Positions 22,536-33,589 of a stretch of 64,000 nt of DNA are shown here, piece by piece. A program made the position numbers and the translations under genes. Under the pieces are notes generated by a model, which saw only the letters and a program-made list of their open reading frames with translations, ran no database searches and was not told the origin of the DNA. Source of the DNA: Mytilus trossulus (Eukaryota; Mollusca; Bivalvia; Mytilida; Mytilidae). Each line of letters opens with the position of its first letter. Positions within the stretch are counted from its first letter, which is position 1. The DNA lies in contig NC_086376.1 in assembly GCF_036588685.1 (NCBI RefSeq), forward strand, positions 16,486,411 to 16,550,410. The letters are read 5' to 3'.

Positions 22536-25500
22536 GTAAGTATATTTATGATGTAAATTTGGGAAACTCGTAGAATGCTAGACATACATATTAAATATCT
22601 GTTTTAAGCTTCTATTTTTTTCAGAAGAGAAACTTTAATTGTTTTAAGGAATATTTACGAGTTATTGTTTAATTGATCTTTTATGAGTTATCAAATGTTT
22701 TTTGAAAGAATATTAGATAGGTGATATAGAGCAAAATATTTTACCATGTACAGTAAAAAAAACACCAACGAGTCTAAACATTTGACACAATTTTTAAAAC
22801 CCCACCCAAGTACATCCTTAAATTCATAGTTGTTGATTTATCCAATTTGGATTTTTCTTTGTGTATAGTGTAGACAATAGTAGTGTCAAATGAACACATA
22901 CAGAAGTTGTCTGTAATCAACATTATATATATATATATATATATATACAACTCGTCTAAACATCAACCCAACAATGTTAGATCTGTAAATTTGCTTTCGC
23001 AAATTTTTGGTTCTTCCCTCGCCGGGATTCGAACCCATGCTACTGTGATATCGTGACACCAAATCGCCTGCACTGCAGCCGTCCCGCTAGACCACACGAC
23101 CACCTGGGCTCTCAAAAAAAGAGCTTTCGCTGGCCATGTGTTACCTTTCCACGTCAGTTTTAATCTAGCGGCGTACTACAGTACATGATATATAAGGCAT
23201 GAAGATGTTATTGTTACAGATCAGCTAAATTATCTATAGTAAAGGATCCTACAAATTAATGTAAGATACAGTCACAGAAAATAATTATATTCATAAGTAC
23301 GTCTGAGTCAGTGACAACCCTACAACAGATGTATCCATCGGATCGCCATCAATGATGGTGATACATGGCTGTGTACATAATGTATATACAACTCGTCTAA
23401 ACATCAACCCAACAATGTTAGATCTGTAAATTTGCTTTCGCAAATTTTTGGTTCTTCCCTCGCCGGGATTCGAACCCATGCTACTGTGATATCGTGACAC
23501 CAAATCGCCTGCACTGCAGCCGTCCCGCTAGACCACACGACCACATGGGCTCTCAAAAAAAGAGCTTTCGCTGGCCATGTGTTACCTTTCCACGTCAGTT
23601 TTAATCTAGCGGCGTACTACAGTACATGATATATAAGGCATGAAGATGTTATTGTTACAGATCAGCTAAATTATCTATAGTAAAGGATCCTACAAATTAA
23701 TGTAAGATACAGTCACAGAAAATAATTATATTCATAAGTACGTCTGAGTCAGTGACAACCCTACAACAGATGTATCCATCGGATCGCCATCAATGATGGT
23801 GATACATGGCTGTGTACATAATGTATATACAACTCGTCTAAACATCAACCCAACAATGTTAGATCTGTAAATTTGCTTTCGCAAATTTTTGGTTCTTCCC
23901 TCGCCGGGATTCGAACCCATGCTACTGTGATATCGTGACACCAAATCGCCTGCACTGCAGCCGTCCCGCTAGACCACACGACCACCTGGGCTCTCAAAAA
24001 AAGAGCTTTCGCTGGCCATGTGTTACCTTTCCACGTCAGTTTTAATCTAGCGGCGTACTACAGTACATGATATATAAGGCATGAAGATGTTATTGTTACA
24101 GATCAGCTAAATTATCTATAGTAAAGGATCCTACAAATTAATGTAAGATACAGTCACAGAAAATAATTATATTCATAAGTACGTCTGAGTCAGTGACAAC
24201 CCTACAACAGATGTATCCATCGGATCGCCATCAATGATGGTGATACATGGCTGTGTACATAATGTATATACAACTCGTCTAAACATCAACCCAACAATGT
24301 TAGATCTGTAAATTTGCTTTCGCAAATTTTTGGTTCTTCCCTCGCCGGGATTCGAACCCATGCTACTGTGATATCGTGACACCAAATCGCCTGCACTGCA
24401 GCCGTCCCGCTAGACCACACGACCACCTGGGCTCTCAAAAAAAGAGCTTTCGCTGGCCATGTGTTACCTTTCCACGTCAGTTTTAATCTAGCGGCGTACT
24501 ACAGTACATGATATATAAGGCATGAAGATGTTATTGTTACAGATCAGCTAAATTATCTATAGTAAAGGATCCTACAAATTAATGTAAGATACAGTCACAG
24601 AAAATAATTATATTCATAAGTACGTCTGATATATATATATATATATATACAACTCGTCTAAACATCAACCCAACAATGTTAGATCTGTAAAATTTGCTTT
24701 AGCAAATTTTTGGTTCTTCCCTCGCCGGGATTCGAACCCATGCTACTGTGATATCGTGACACCAAATCGCCTGCACTGCAGCCGTCCCGCTAGATCACAC
24801 GACCACCTAGGCTCTCAAAAAAAGAGCTTCGGTGGGCATGTGTTACCTTTCCACGTCAGTTTTAATCTAGCAGCGTACTACAGTACATGATATATGAGGC
24901 ATGAAGATGTTATTGTTACAGATCAGCTAAATTATCTATAGTAACGGATCCTACAAATTAATGTAAGATACAGTCACAGAAAATAATCATATTCATAAGT
25001 ACGTCTGAGTCAGTGACAACCCTACAACAGATGTATCCATCGGATCGCCATCAATGATGGTGATACATGGCTGTGCACATAATGTATATACAACTAGTCT
25101 AAACACCAACCCAACAATGTTAGATCTGTAAAATTTGCTTTCGCAAATTTTTGTTTCTATCCTCGCCGGGATTCGAACCATATATATATATATCATCAGG
25201 AAAGAAATGTTTGGCATTTGATTTAATTTGTAAATTGTTTTTTTCAATTTGCATTGTATTTCAGTTTGCCTTTAAATGAAATATCTACGTTTAATCATTT
25301 GTTGGTGGTGTATGACAACGAAAGTCTTAATTTTTCGTTGCTTTTTTGTTGTTTTTTGTATATAATTTCAAAATGCCCATAAAGAGGAATCGGTCTACAC
25401 GTAATTTTTGGCTTGAAATATTCTCAAACTATGTGAAATGTGTACTCTTCGCTCTCAGTTTCTTTTTAATAGAAAAACAAAATCAGATGTACACAGCATA

Positions 25501-28500
25501 TAGAAATACACAAATAGTTAAGTGACAGTCTTTTTAAATCTACATATTTAAGTCATGTTCAAATATTCTATTCTGTTTTAGTAAAGTTTACGTCATATAA
25601 TTGTGATGAGGAGGCAAGACGACTAACAGAGAGTAAATTTTATAACTTGTCATGGAATGGACAAACCTCTCCTAAACTTTGCGATTTTAGTTTTACTGGA
25701 GGAGAGTACAATAATCAAAGATCGTATGAAGTATGTTTTGAGTCATTACTATTTAATCTGCCGTCTACTTTTGGAAATGTGGAGCTACACATACAGAACA
25801 AAACAGGAAGTAAATCAAAATGGGTAAGTGCATACTTTGAGTGATAACATATTCGTTTACAAGGATTCTAAACCGCGACGGGAGTCCGATGCAACCGTCA
25901 TACTGAGATGATCCGCTCTGAAGCGTGTTTTTTTTTCATACTGTGTGATGATGCTGAAAATGTGACGCCATTTTCTGATAGCTCCGCTGAATTGCGTTGG
26001 GGGTTATGCTAATGTTCGATGGTATAAGGGCATACAGTACAGTTTGGATCCCATATTAAAATTTTGCTTACAATTTGCATGTAGGCTATTTTTTGCCTGA
26101 TTAAAACAAATATATAATAAAGATATATACCTTCATGTGTTACTTTTTGAGTAAAATGAGGTCGAAATTTTATATATTTGCTCAAAACTCGGATTTGAGT
26201 TAATACTTACAGTGCAGGTATGCCATGATATAGTAGGAATAAATTTATCTCCTATAAGCTTTTTACGATAACCCTAAGAGAATTACCAAGAATGGGTGTA
26301 AGAAGTGACATAAACCAACCAAAACAAAGTAATTGTTTAATTTCGCTACTGACTATAATATTCCAATAGATTATGAACTATCAACCCTGTATGAGTTGAC
26401 AGACATGTTGATTAGAGTAAAATGTATCGAATAGGCCAGATTTTACTAGGGAAACATGATAATTATGAGTAATATGTATCGAATAAGCCAGATTTTAAAA
26501 GGAAAGATGATTATGAGTAATATGTATCGAATAGGTCAGATTTTACTAGGGAAACATGATACATTACTCTTCCGAATCTGATAAGTTATTGCTTAACCTG
26601 GATTTTTCTCTTTTTTCGTCAATCCGTGATGGTGTCATTTTATAATCATTGATGTTCCGTATGAAGGCAACAGTAGAAAATCGCTATTCAACGTGTCAGA
26701 AATGAAGTACAAAACTGCTGATTTTTTAACAAACAATTTCTATCAAATGAAATGATACCATATAAATAAATCTCTTATAAAAACAAATAAAAACAAACTC
26801 AAAAAACGTTAACACAATTTCGCTAAAAAGGAACCGGACTCTCCGATTGAATTTTCCTCGGAGTTCATTTTTTGGTGGATTTTACTTTTTTTCCAGATTT
26901 ATTTAATATATTATCTGTTAGCCCGTCTGATTATGATTCTACCCATAGATATCAAAGTACTTAAAGTCAGTTGAAAGTGTCTTATAGTTTTATATTTTAT
27001 CATTATCCTGGTGCAGCGTCCCCAAATCAGCTAGAATCATGATAGATTCATCAGATTGAAAGTTGCTTTGATTGTAATTTAAAAGCCATGTTTCATTTCT
27101 ATTTATTAACCTTTCTTTTATTCTTTGTAGTCATATGATAGTGCTGACCGATTTATAGAGAAAACTTGTGTAAAACAGGCATACAAGTTAAAAATGTTCA
27201 TTATTTTACCAAATGGATATACAGAGCCCACTCAAAAGACCTACCTCAATATTAAAGTGACAGCCTCTCGATTAGAAGGTAATATTGATAAAATATTTGC
27301 ATGAATAACATGTAAAAAATGGGATATAAATACTTAATGTCATTAATAAGGGGTTTCCTATCCCCGGCATATATTTCCTTAGCTGTATTTGGCACAACGT
27401 TTTGGAATTTTGGATCCTCAATGCTTTTCAAATTAAACTTTGTACTTGCTTGGCTTTATAACTATTTTGATCTTAGCTTCACTGATGGGTCTTATGTAGA
27501 CAAGACTCGCGTCTGGCGAATTAAACAATAGCCTGGTACCTTGATAACCGAATAATGACCTTTATTGAAATAACTAAATTACAAAGTTTTGAAATACCAG
27601 ACGAAAAAACTTCCAAAAGCAACCCACATACCTATGCAATTAAAGTAACTGGTTTTGTTGAATTGATATCTTTTTTGAATCAGAGATTCAATTATAGAAT
27701 AATCAATAGGTATGAAATAAACCTGTTATTTTATTATTCATTTGTTTATTTACACTTCTGTATTCTGCGATAAGGAGAACATCAAAGTACACAGATCTAA
27801 CTATAAAATATAATATTTAATATTATAATATATTTTTTAAAAAGGCAACAGTAGTAAACCGCAATTCGAAACTCATAATTCGATAGAAAAAAACCCAAAT
27901 CCGATTTACAAACTAAAACCGAGGAAAACGCATTAAGTACAAGAGGAGAACAACGACACAACATTTAAATGTAACACACACATAAATGAACTAGGCATTA
28001 GACTAAATCCGATGAGGATAATAAATATAACCCATTTCCATTCCAATTTTATAACATCAAAACTAAATGCATGAATTTGGAATAGAAAAGTACGGAGCCA
28101 CGTCTTATAGTGATTCGAATTCAAACTAAAATATAAGAGGAAACAAACGACTCAACAGAAACACAACGTTAAAGTATTAAACACAGAGGAACACACTATG
28201 ATATAACAATGGCCATAAAAGGTCAAATAATGCTGCAATGAAAGTCAATCTGGTTTAAATATTATTGATATTGAAATAAAATTAAACATTGACCAACTTT
28301 ATATCTTACTTATAATTTTAGAAGACCCAGTTGTAACACTTTCCAGTATTATTTTAACTGTAGTTGCTGTTGTGATATTCATTGGGTGTGCGTGTAGTAT
28401 GTTCGGCTGTTTTAAGTCGGACAATGGACCTAGTGCCGTACTTTCATGTATTGGTGAATCATTATCATATTGTGTTAGATGTAAATGTTTTGGTGATTGT

Positions 28501-29319
28501 AACTGTAGAGATACTTTCTCATCATGTGACTGTGACGATATACTCAAGCCCTGCGGGGAATGTTGTTCTGCATGGGCGGGATGTTGTGCAACACTCGTGT
28601 TAAGAGTGAGAGGTGAGAGTCCTCAAAATCATTCGTCAGAAACGACAGAAATGGATTCAATACCACAGGAGTCGGAACCAAATAGCGTGTCGTCATCAAT
28701 ACTTGAGACTACCGAACCGCCACCAAATTACCATTCATTACAAGGTATTTATTATCATTTACTACTTTATCATATATTATACATTTGTTGTCTTTTGCAC
28801 AACTACAACATAATTTGATTGCTTCTGTTCAAATCACAGTATATGTTAAACTCATCATAGATACCATGACTATTTTGTATATACGCCAGACGCGTGTTTC
28901 GTCTACAAAAGACTCATCGAATACAAAAAGTTAAAAAGGCCAAATAAAGTACGAAGTTGAAGAGCATTGAGGACCAAAATTCCTAAAAGTTGAAACAGTT
29001 TAAAGAGTTCATCAACGCATATACTTATTTATAATTTCAATTGTTACCTTTGCATATTAAAAATAAAAAATGCACTTGTCCTCGAAAACAATATTTTCTT
29101 GATTACGCATAAAGAGGTTATCTTTGTCTACGTTGAAAGTTACAAACGTTTTCAATAATTTTCAACTATTAAATATATTGGCAATACAAAAACTTGTTAA
29201 ACGTAATAGCACATCTGAGATACCTTTTTTTTTCTATTGCAGGAGATCCATTAGCGCCTCCTCCAAGCTACGAAGCCGCTACAGCTTATAAACAACCTTC
29301 TGCTCCTCCAATTAAGTAA
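22448..29319 (+). CDS. Novel single-pass membrane protein, paralogue 1 (five coding exons, 325 aa)
   Basis: Exons at 22448-22535, 25582-25823, 27131-27278, 28322-28744 and 29243-29319 join in frame (978 nt, phases 1-0-1-1), each with GT/AG borders. The predicted protein has a signal peptide (residues 1-24). An ectodomain (25-160) follows, with four cysteines conserved in the paralogue or in the spacing. One transmembrane helix lies near 163-190. A cytoplasmic segment of about 55 residues holds some 20 cysteines. The tail is acidic and Ser-rich, with PPPNY (292-296), PPPSY (306-310) and PSAP (319-322). PPxY and P(S/T)AP motifs are known to bind NEDD4-type WW domains and TSG101, so a role in ubiquitin-dependent sorting is inferred, not shown. 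The layout recalls Shisa/WBP1-like proteins, but the ectodomain cysteine pattern does not fit, so no family name is given. Confidence 0.8.
22923..22946 (+). repeat. (TA)n microsatellite at array border
   Basis: An uninterrupted AT run abuts the 441-bp tandem array; similar AT runs occur at 24629-24647 inside it and at 25181-25193 at its end. Confidence 0.9.
22947..25195 (-). repeat. Tandem array of a 441-bp unit with tRNA-like Pol III boxes (SINE/satellite)
   Basis: Units start at 22947, 23388, 23829 and 24270 with an exact 441-bp period, then at 24649 (after a unit cut to 379 bp and patched by AT repeats) and at 25090 (truncated). The first units are nearly identical; one visible difference is CCACCTGGG versus CCACATGGG at 23541. 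Later units are diverged. On the minus strand each unit carries an A-box-like TGGTCTAGCGG and a B box GGTTCGAATCC, followed by a perfect hairpin AAATTTGC-GAAA-GCAAATTT. The identical 70-codon minus-strand frames in three units are by-products. The array lies in intron 1 of paralogue 1. Confidence 0.9.
23025..23094 (-). promoter_or_regulatory. tRNA-like internal Pol III promoter (A and B boxes), first array unit
   Basis: Minus strand: the A-box-like TGGTCTAGCGG is at 23094-23084 and the B box GGTTCGAATCC at 23035-23025. The spacing fits a tRNA with a long variable arm, but a closed acceptor stem cannot be drawn, so this is a tRNA-derived head and not a functional tRNA gene. The same boxes recur every 441 bp (for example near 23466-23535, 23907-23976 and 24348-24417). 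Confidence 0.6.
25582..25823 (+). CDS. Paralogue 1, coding exon 2 (ectodomain)
   Basis: The acceptor TTCTGTTTTAG ends at 25581 and the donor GTAAGTG starts at 25824. It encodes an ectodomain segment with RRLTESKFYNLSW and three cysteines (YNCD, KLCD, EVCF). Its first half is 70-80% identical in protein to the truncated exon at 38554. Confidence 0.85.
27131..27278 (+). CDS. Paralogue 1, coding exon 3 (ectodomain)
   Basis: 148 nt between TTCTTTGTAG and GTAATA. It encodes IEKTCVKQAY, then LPNGYTEPTQKTYL and IKVTA, closely matching the 148-nt exon at 39843-39990. It contains the fourth conserved ectodomain cysteine. Confidence 0.85.
27440..27548 (+). repeat. Hammerhead-core repeat, decayed copy
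   Basis: The sequence from 'aatgcttttcaaattaaac' through 'cctggtaccttgataacc' matches the family. The core reads CTGATGG and ACAAGAC in place of CTGATGA and ACGAAAC, so it is a mutated copy. Confidence 0.6.
27845..28210 (-). repeat. Dispersed repeat in intron 3 of paralogue 1
   Basis: It shares 'aaaggcaacagtagtaaacc' and 'aaaccgaggaaaacgcatt'-like blocks with 17290-17420. It is noncoding. Confidence 0.5.
28322..28744 (+). CDS. Paralogue 1, coding exon 4 (transmembrane, Cys-rich cytoplasmic)
   Basis: The exon encodes the transmembrane helix (IILTVVAVVIFIGCAC), the cysteine-rich block with CKCFGDCNC and CGECCSAWAGCC, the acidic linker and the PPPNY motif. The acceptor is ATTTTAG and the donor GTATTT. 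The Cys-rich block follows the membrane directly, so palmitoylation or metal binding is possible; neither is shown. Confidence 0.85.
28870..28932 (-). ncRNA. Hammerhead-core repeat with a pairing stem I
   Basis: Minus strand: an 8-bp stem I can form between TTTTGTAT (28928-28921) and ATACAAAA (28880-28873). Between these lie GATGA, a stem II GTCT/AGAC, GAAAC and the triplet GTA (28884-28882). The first core block reads TCGATGA instead of CTGATGA and stem III has one mismatch, so this copy is probably inactive. It shows, however, that the family has the complete three-stem architecture of a type I hammerhead. Confidence 0.5.
29243..29319 (+). CDS. Paralogue 1, coding exon 5 (PPxY and PSAP tail)
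   Basis: The acceptor TTCTATTGCAG precedes a 25-residue tail with PPPSYEAA and QPSAPPIK. The stop codon TAA at 29317 overlaps a possible polyadenylation signal AATAAA (29318-29323). Confidence 0.8.
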
Positions 29320-30054
29320 TAAACACATAAGGCGATAAATATCAACGCCTCCTCGAAGTTATGAAGTAGTTGTCAAAAACAAACTGAACTTGTCGTGGCA
29401 AACACAAAAACGGACCAAAAAACTAAAAAAAAACACATTTAAAAAAAAATCAAAATCAAAATCAAGGATAATCTTAGATGCTTTGTAACGGTCAGCAGAT
29501 CATGTTCCACGTGTGATACTATCAGAAACATTCAGATTTATAAATATAACAATATGACATCAAATAGTGATAACAACAGAGATTGAATAAAAATAGACCA
29601 CATGGTCACAAAAATAAACCGACTAAGATAAATCTAGATTCTTACATTGATAATCCACGAGTAACTATGTAAGAATCTGTTTCTCTAATGATTAAAAAAA
29701 CATTTCTTTTTTTTGTTAACCGAAAATCCCCTTCGAGTGCCTTTCACATTGCACGAAGTTGTCAATTTCATAAACACCTGTTATCATATTTTGATTCATC
29801 CAGTTAGCTAAACAGGTCATGACCATTAAAATCATCCAATGATCTTTTGAGATCACCAGCAACCACACGTTGATTAAATTTTTTATACAATGGGTTCGAA
29901 AAGGGATAAATTTCCATAGAATTAGAGAAACCACATTATACAATTTACGAAACACCTTACATTAACTTACGTTTGAGAAACACAACATTACCTAAGACAG
30001 CATATACAACAATGTATAAATGCATACGGTCGAATTTGATGTAAGACTGTTGTA
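29320..30054. other. Downstream of paralogue 1, no supported gene
   Basis: AT-rich sequence after the last exon of paralogue 1. A second, decayed copy of the exon-5 coding start (CGCCTCCTCGAAGTTATGAAG) lies at 29345-29366. No other feature was seen. Confidence 0.4.
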
Positions 30055-30480
30055 TAAAAAAGAAGATGTGGTATGATTGCCAATGAGACAACTATCCACA
30101 AAAGACCAAAATGACACGAACATTAACAATTATAGGTCACCGTACGGCCTTCAGTAATGAGCAAAGCCCATACCGCATATAGTCAGCTATAAAAGGCCCC
30201 GATAAGACAATGTAAAATAATTCAAACAAGAAAACTAACGGCCTTATTTATGTAAAAAATGAACGAAAAACAAATATGTAACACATAAACAAACGACAAC
30301 CACTGAATTACAAGCTCCTGACTTGGGACAGGCACATACATAAATAATGTGGCGGGGTTTAACATGTCAGCGGGATCCAAACCATCCCCTAACCTGGAAC
30401 AGTGGTATTACAGTACAACATAAGAACGAACTATAAAAATCAGTTGAAATAGGCTTAACTCATCAAATAGACAAAAAATA
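30055..30480 (-). repeat. Dispersed repeat family G, long inverted copy
   Basis: Reverse complement of the 5440-5800 family, with 'ccaatgagacaactatccac' and 'tcaccgtacggccttcagta' as landmarks. Confidence 0.75.
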
Positions 30481-30514
30481 AAAGTGGACGTGGCCGGGTA
30501 CTTATACATCCCGA

Positions 30515-31009
30515 CACAAAAAGACACAATGAACAGATCTGAGAGTACTCGCAGTTATATGACAGCTAGTTCAAAGCCATTCACAACTAATAATATCATG
30601 CCTCTAAGACTAAGCAATCAATCCGTACACATCCAACATACAATGGATTTAGTGTAAAGAGGTCATAACAGCCAGGGAAAACATGACCTTGTGCAATGCC
30701 AAGTTACAGGTATCGACATATTGTAGATCTATGAAAATGTATATGTATATAACATACTAGTAATATTTAGTTAGCTTTTAATCTACTGATAACACAGCCA
30801 ATATTTATACCAATAAAAACAATATTCGATGATCTTATTACAGTGTTGAATAGGTAGCCTTTACGAATAAGTTTATTTAAAGGAGCAACAAGTTTACATG
30901 GATCATTTCTTAATTTCCGGGCACGGTTAACAACATTTCTGTTCAAAGGAGGATGTGCAATCCCGTTTGAAATAAGTTTTCGACAGGTACAACCAAACTT
31001 CAAAACCAA
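30515..31009 (+). repeat. Dispersed repeat, copy also at 9520-9860
   Basis: Diverged direct copy of 9520-9860. The 80-codon minus-strand frame at 30767-31009 (RKLISNGIAHPPLNRN) overlaps its right part and may be a remnant of a coding sequence of the parent element; I do not recognise it. Confidence 0.6.
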
Positions 31010-31406
31010 ATCTGTATATCTATGGAAAAATTTAGTAAAGGAAGGTTTTCAGTAATTTATGGTAACGATATCCCTGGTTTAATAATTTACCAGTAATACA
31101 TAGTTGCGTTTGTTAAAATCAAAAACGTTCTTGTTATGTCTTTATGGTTGTATACTCGAATTATTCTTTGTTTTGAAATCTTTTTAGTCTCAATCGTGCG
31201 ACGTGAATATATACAAAGTATGAAATGTAAATATAAATAACAGTTTATCACGAGACTAGGATTTGAACATTTGATGGTCATCGTTGGCCTTTATAAGTTC
31301 ATTAAAATCTTACGTTTTTGTATTCTACAGCGATTGTGTTGACCAGTTTAATGTAAGATTTCAACATTACAACTTTATAAATTTTGCATTTAACCTTTGA
31401 AGTGTT

Positions 31407-31622
31407 TTAACTCAATATTATAGGAAAAGGAGCGGATGGCTTCACAAGCCATGTATATCTAATTGATGACCATTTACAAACAGTGCATTGCTGCCACTGT
31501 TGGTAAACATTGCATTCTTCAGGGGTATCAACAGCACAGAAGTCAGCACTAACACTAAACCTCAATACGAAAGTACCTGGCTGGATTAGTTTTTTTAATC
31601 TGTAATTTGATAAAAGTACTTT
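31407..31622 (-). CDS. Possible coding exon, unknown product (low support)
   Basis: On the minus strand an acceptor-like AATTACAG precedes a frame that runs to a TAA at 31407. It has protein-like content: GTFVLRFSVSADFCAVDTPE, four cysteines (two in CTVCKW) and tryptophans. No upstream exon was identified and the source family is not recognised. It could be a terminal exon, a pseudogene piece or chance. Confidence 0.25.
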   Translation of the reverse strand, partial: KVLLSNYRLKKLIQPGTFVLRFSVSADFCAVDTPEECNVYQQWQQCTVCKWSSIRYTWLVKPSAPFPIILS

Positions 31623-31834
31623 AAAGAGATACCAAATAAACATTCAAAATAATAAGTCGAAGATAAACTGACAACGCGATGTATAAAAAACGAAAAAGAC
31701 AAACAATAAAACACAAAACACAACAGTTTCATTATGAAATGTCATTCATGCGAAACGGACATCTCGTTTTGTTGTGCTGTGTTTGTGTGCTGTCCTTGGT
31801 TGTTTTATGTGTTTGTTGCTATACTATGGTTATA

Positions 31835-31985
31835 ATTAGTTATCAAAGGTACCAGGATTATAATTTAGTACGCCAGACGCGCGTTTCGTCTACATAAGAC
31901 TCATCAGTGACGCTCAGATCAAAACAATTAAAAAGCCAAACAAATACAAAGTTGAAGAGCATTGAGGACCCCAAAATTCCAAAAA
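31835..31985 (-). ncRNA. Hammerhead-core repeat, core intact
   Basis: Minus strand: CTGATGA (31907-31901), stem II GTCT/AGAC, GAAAC, stem III and GTA (31871-31869) are all preserved. The 5' flank is GAGCGTCA and the 3' flank ACTAAATTATAATCC, so stem I pairs poorly, as in the copy at 18898. The repeat continues to 'aatgctcttcaactttg'-type sequence, which also flanks the copies at 18780, 27420 and 39420. Confidence 0.55.
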
Positions 31986-32099
31986 GTTGTGCCAAATACG
32001 TCATGTCGAAATGTACAATTGTATTAATTATTTTTGTATTTCGCTGTCCTGGAAGATTTTGAATTTATTTGTACTGTATTCCTGACATGTAATGCTGTC

Positions 32100-33020
32100 A
32101 TTTTACTTGCATAAATTTAACATTGCCATAAAAACGTGAGGTTTGGCTAGCCACAAAACCAGGTTCAACCCATACCTCCTTAAAATGTCCTGTACAAAGT
32201 CAGGAAATGACATTTTATTATCTTATAGTTTGTTTCTGTGTGTGTTGCATTGCCGTTTGGTTTTTGTTGTACTTCAGTGTTTCTGATGTTTCGTTTTATT
32301 ACCCTTATAGTTGTTTTCCCACGGTTTTATACGTTGAACCAAAAACGTCAAAATCATTCAATCGCGTAGTGGTATTAACTATTTTTGGATTCTCATAAAT
32401 TCTACCTATATTTTTTGAACTAGTTTGAATATCGGTCTATTTCTGTAATTTATTCTTACATACTTTTGATTTTTTAACCCTGTATGCTTACATTGCCTAT
32501 GAAAATTTTAAACTGTTTGTATGCACTTTGAACGACAAATTTATGTGACGTATAAAATTTTCTGACGTCAGACACTCAAATCAATTAATGTGTTCGTAGA
32601 TAGAAGATGTTTTTGTGTTCGGTTAAATTGTTCCCCTTTTAAAATTGTTATACGATGATGACTGATGTACCCATATTTTGACTATTTTATTAATTGTGAC
32701 TGTTTATTTAACGCATCATGTAAATATAACGGAATTTGATGAGACTGTTATTAAAGTGAGAGGGTTAGCGCTATAGAACCAGGTTTAATCCACCATTTTC
32801 TACATTTGAAAATGCCTGTACCAAGTCAGGAATATGACAGTTCTGGTCCATTCGTTTTTGATGCGTTTTGTTATTTGATTTTGCCATGTGATAATGGACT
32901 TTCCTAATTGATTTTCCTCTGAGTTCAGTATTTTTGTGATTTTACTTTTTAGTATGTAACCCAGATTTATTTTTCTCTCAATCGAATTATGACATCTGAA
33001 CATCGGTATACTACTGTTAC
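32100..33020 (+). repeat. Dispersed repeat family F, two copies
   Basis: Copies at about 32100-32340 and 32755-33000 share 'accaggttcaacccatacc' or 'accaggtttaatccaccatt' and the 'caagtcaggaatatgacag' core. The same family occurs at 34010-34240, 42595-42730, 51190-51380, 54545-54665 and 54810-54940, and inverted at 37850-37960 and 56770-56960. It is noncoding. Confidence 0.65.
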
Positions 33021-33235
33021 CTTTATTTATTCAGATACCACATATCAATATTCGATGTTTGCCTGGGATAAGAAAATCCTTAGTTTTTTCGAAAATTTCA
33101 AGGTTTTGTATATAGGAAATTTATACAATTGACCACATTATTAATATTCATGTCAACACCAAAATGTTGACTACTGGACTGGTGATACCCTCGGGGACGA
33201 AACGTCTACCCGCAGTGGCATCGACAGAGTGGTGT

Positions 33236-33290
33236 AAATAGTTATCAAAGGTACCAGGATTACAATTAAGTACGCCAGTAGAACGATTCT
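33236..33290 (-). repeat. Hammerhead-core repeat, truncated copy
   Basis: It keeps 'tcaaaggtaccaggattaca' and 'aagtacgccag', then stops. The core is missing. Confidence 0.5.
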
Positions 33291-33589
33291 CTAAACAATA
33301 CATAAATGAAATATTCTTCTTTTTTCACATTTATAATTATTTATCAACAAAAGGCCGATATTCAATATAACACGATTTAGTTTCAAATGATGATATAGAC
33401 TATGATGATCAAAATTAGTGCTATTATCATCGATGACGGTATTATAGATCGTATATATAACGTTACTTACGTATAGATAAGTACTCACATTGGTTTTAAT
33501 CTCAATTAAGTGTTGAGGAGTTCTTTTATTAGTGCATTAATAATTATTTTTACGGTTTAGACTATTTATTGTGATGTCCATTTGATGTG

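Noticed and set aside
23010-23110. Functional tRNA gene on the minus strand
   Set aside because: A and B boxes are present, but no closed acceptor stem and a poor T-stem; it fits a tRNA-derived SINE head better.
23291-24385. Three identical 70-codon minus-strand frames
   Set aside because: They are carried by the 441-bp tandem unit and start inside the tRNA-like region; no coding signal beyond the repeat.
22947-25195. CRISPR-like array
   Set aside because: The units are 441 bp with no short repeat/spacer structure, and the sequence is eukaryotic.
22448-29319. Naming the paralogue pair Shisa or WBP1/VOPP1
   Set aside because: Overall layout and PPxY tail are similar, but the ectodomain lacks the six-cysteine pattern with a CC pair; without a search the name would be a guess.
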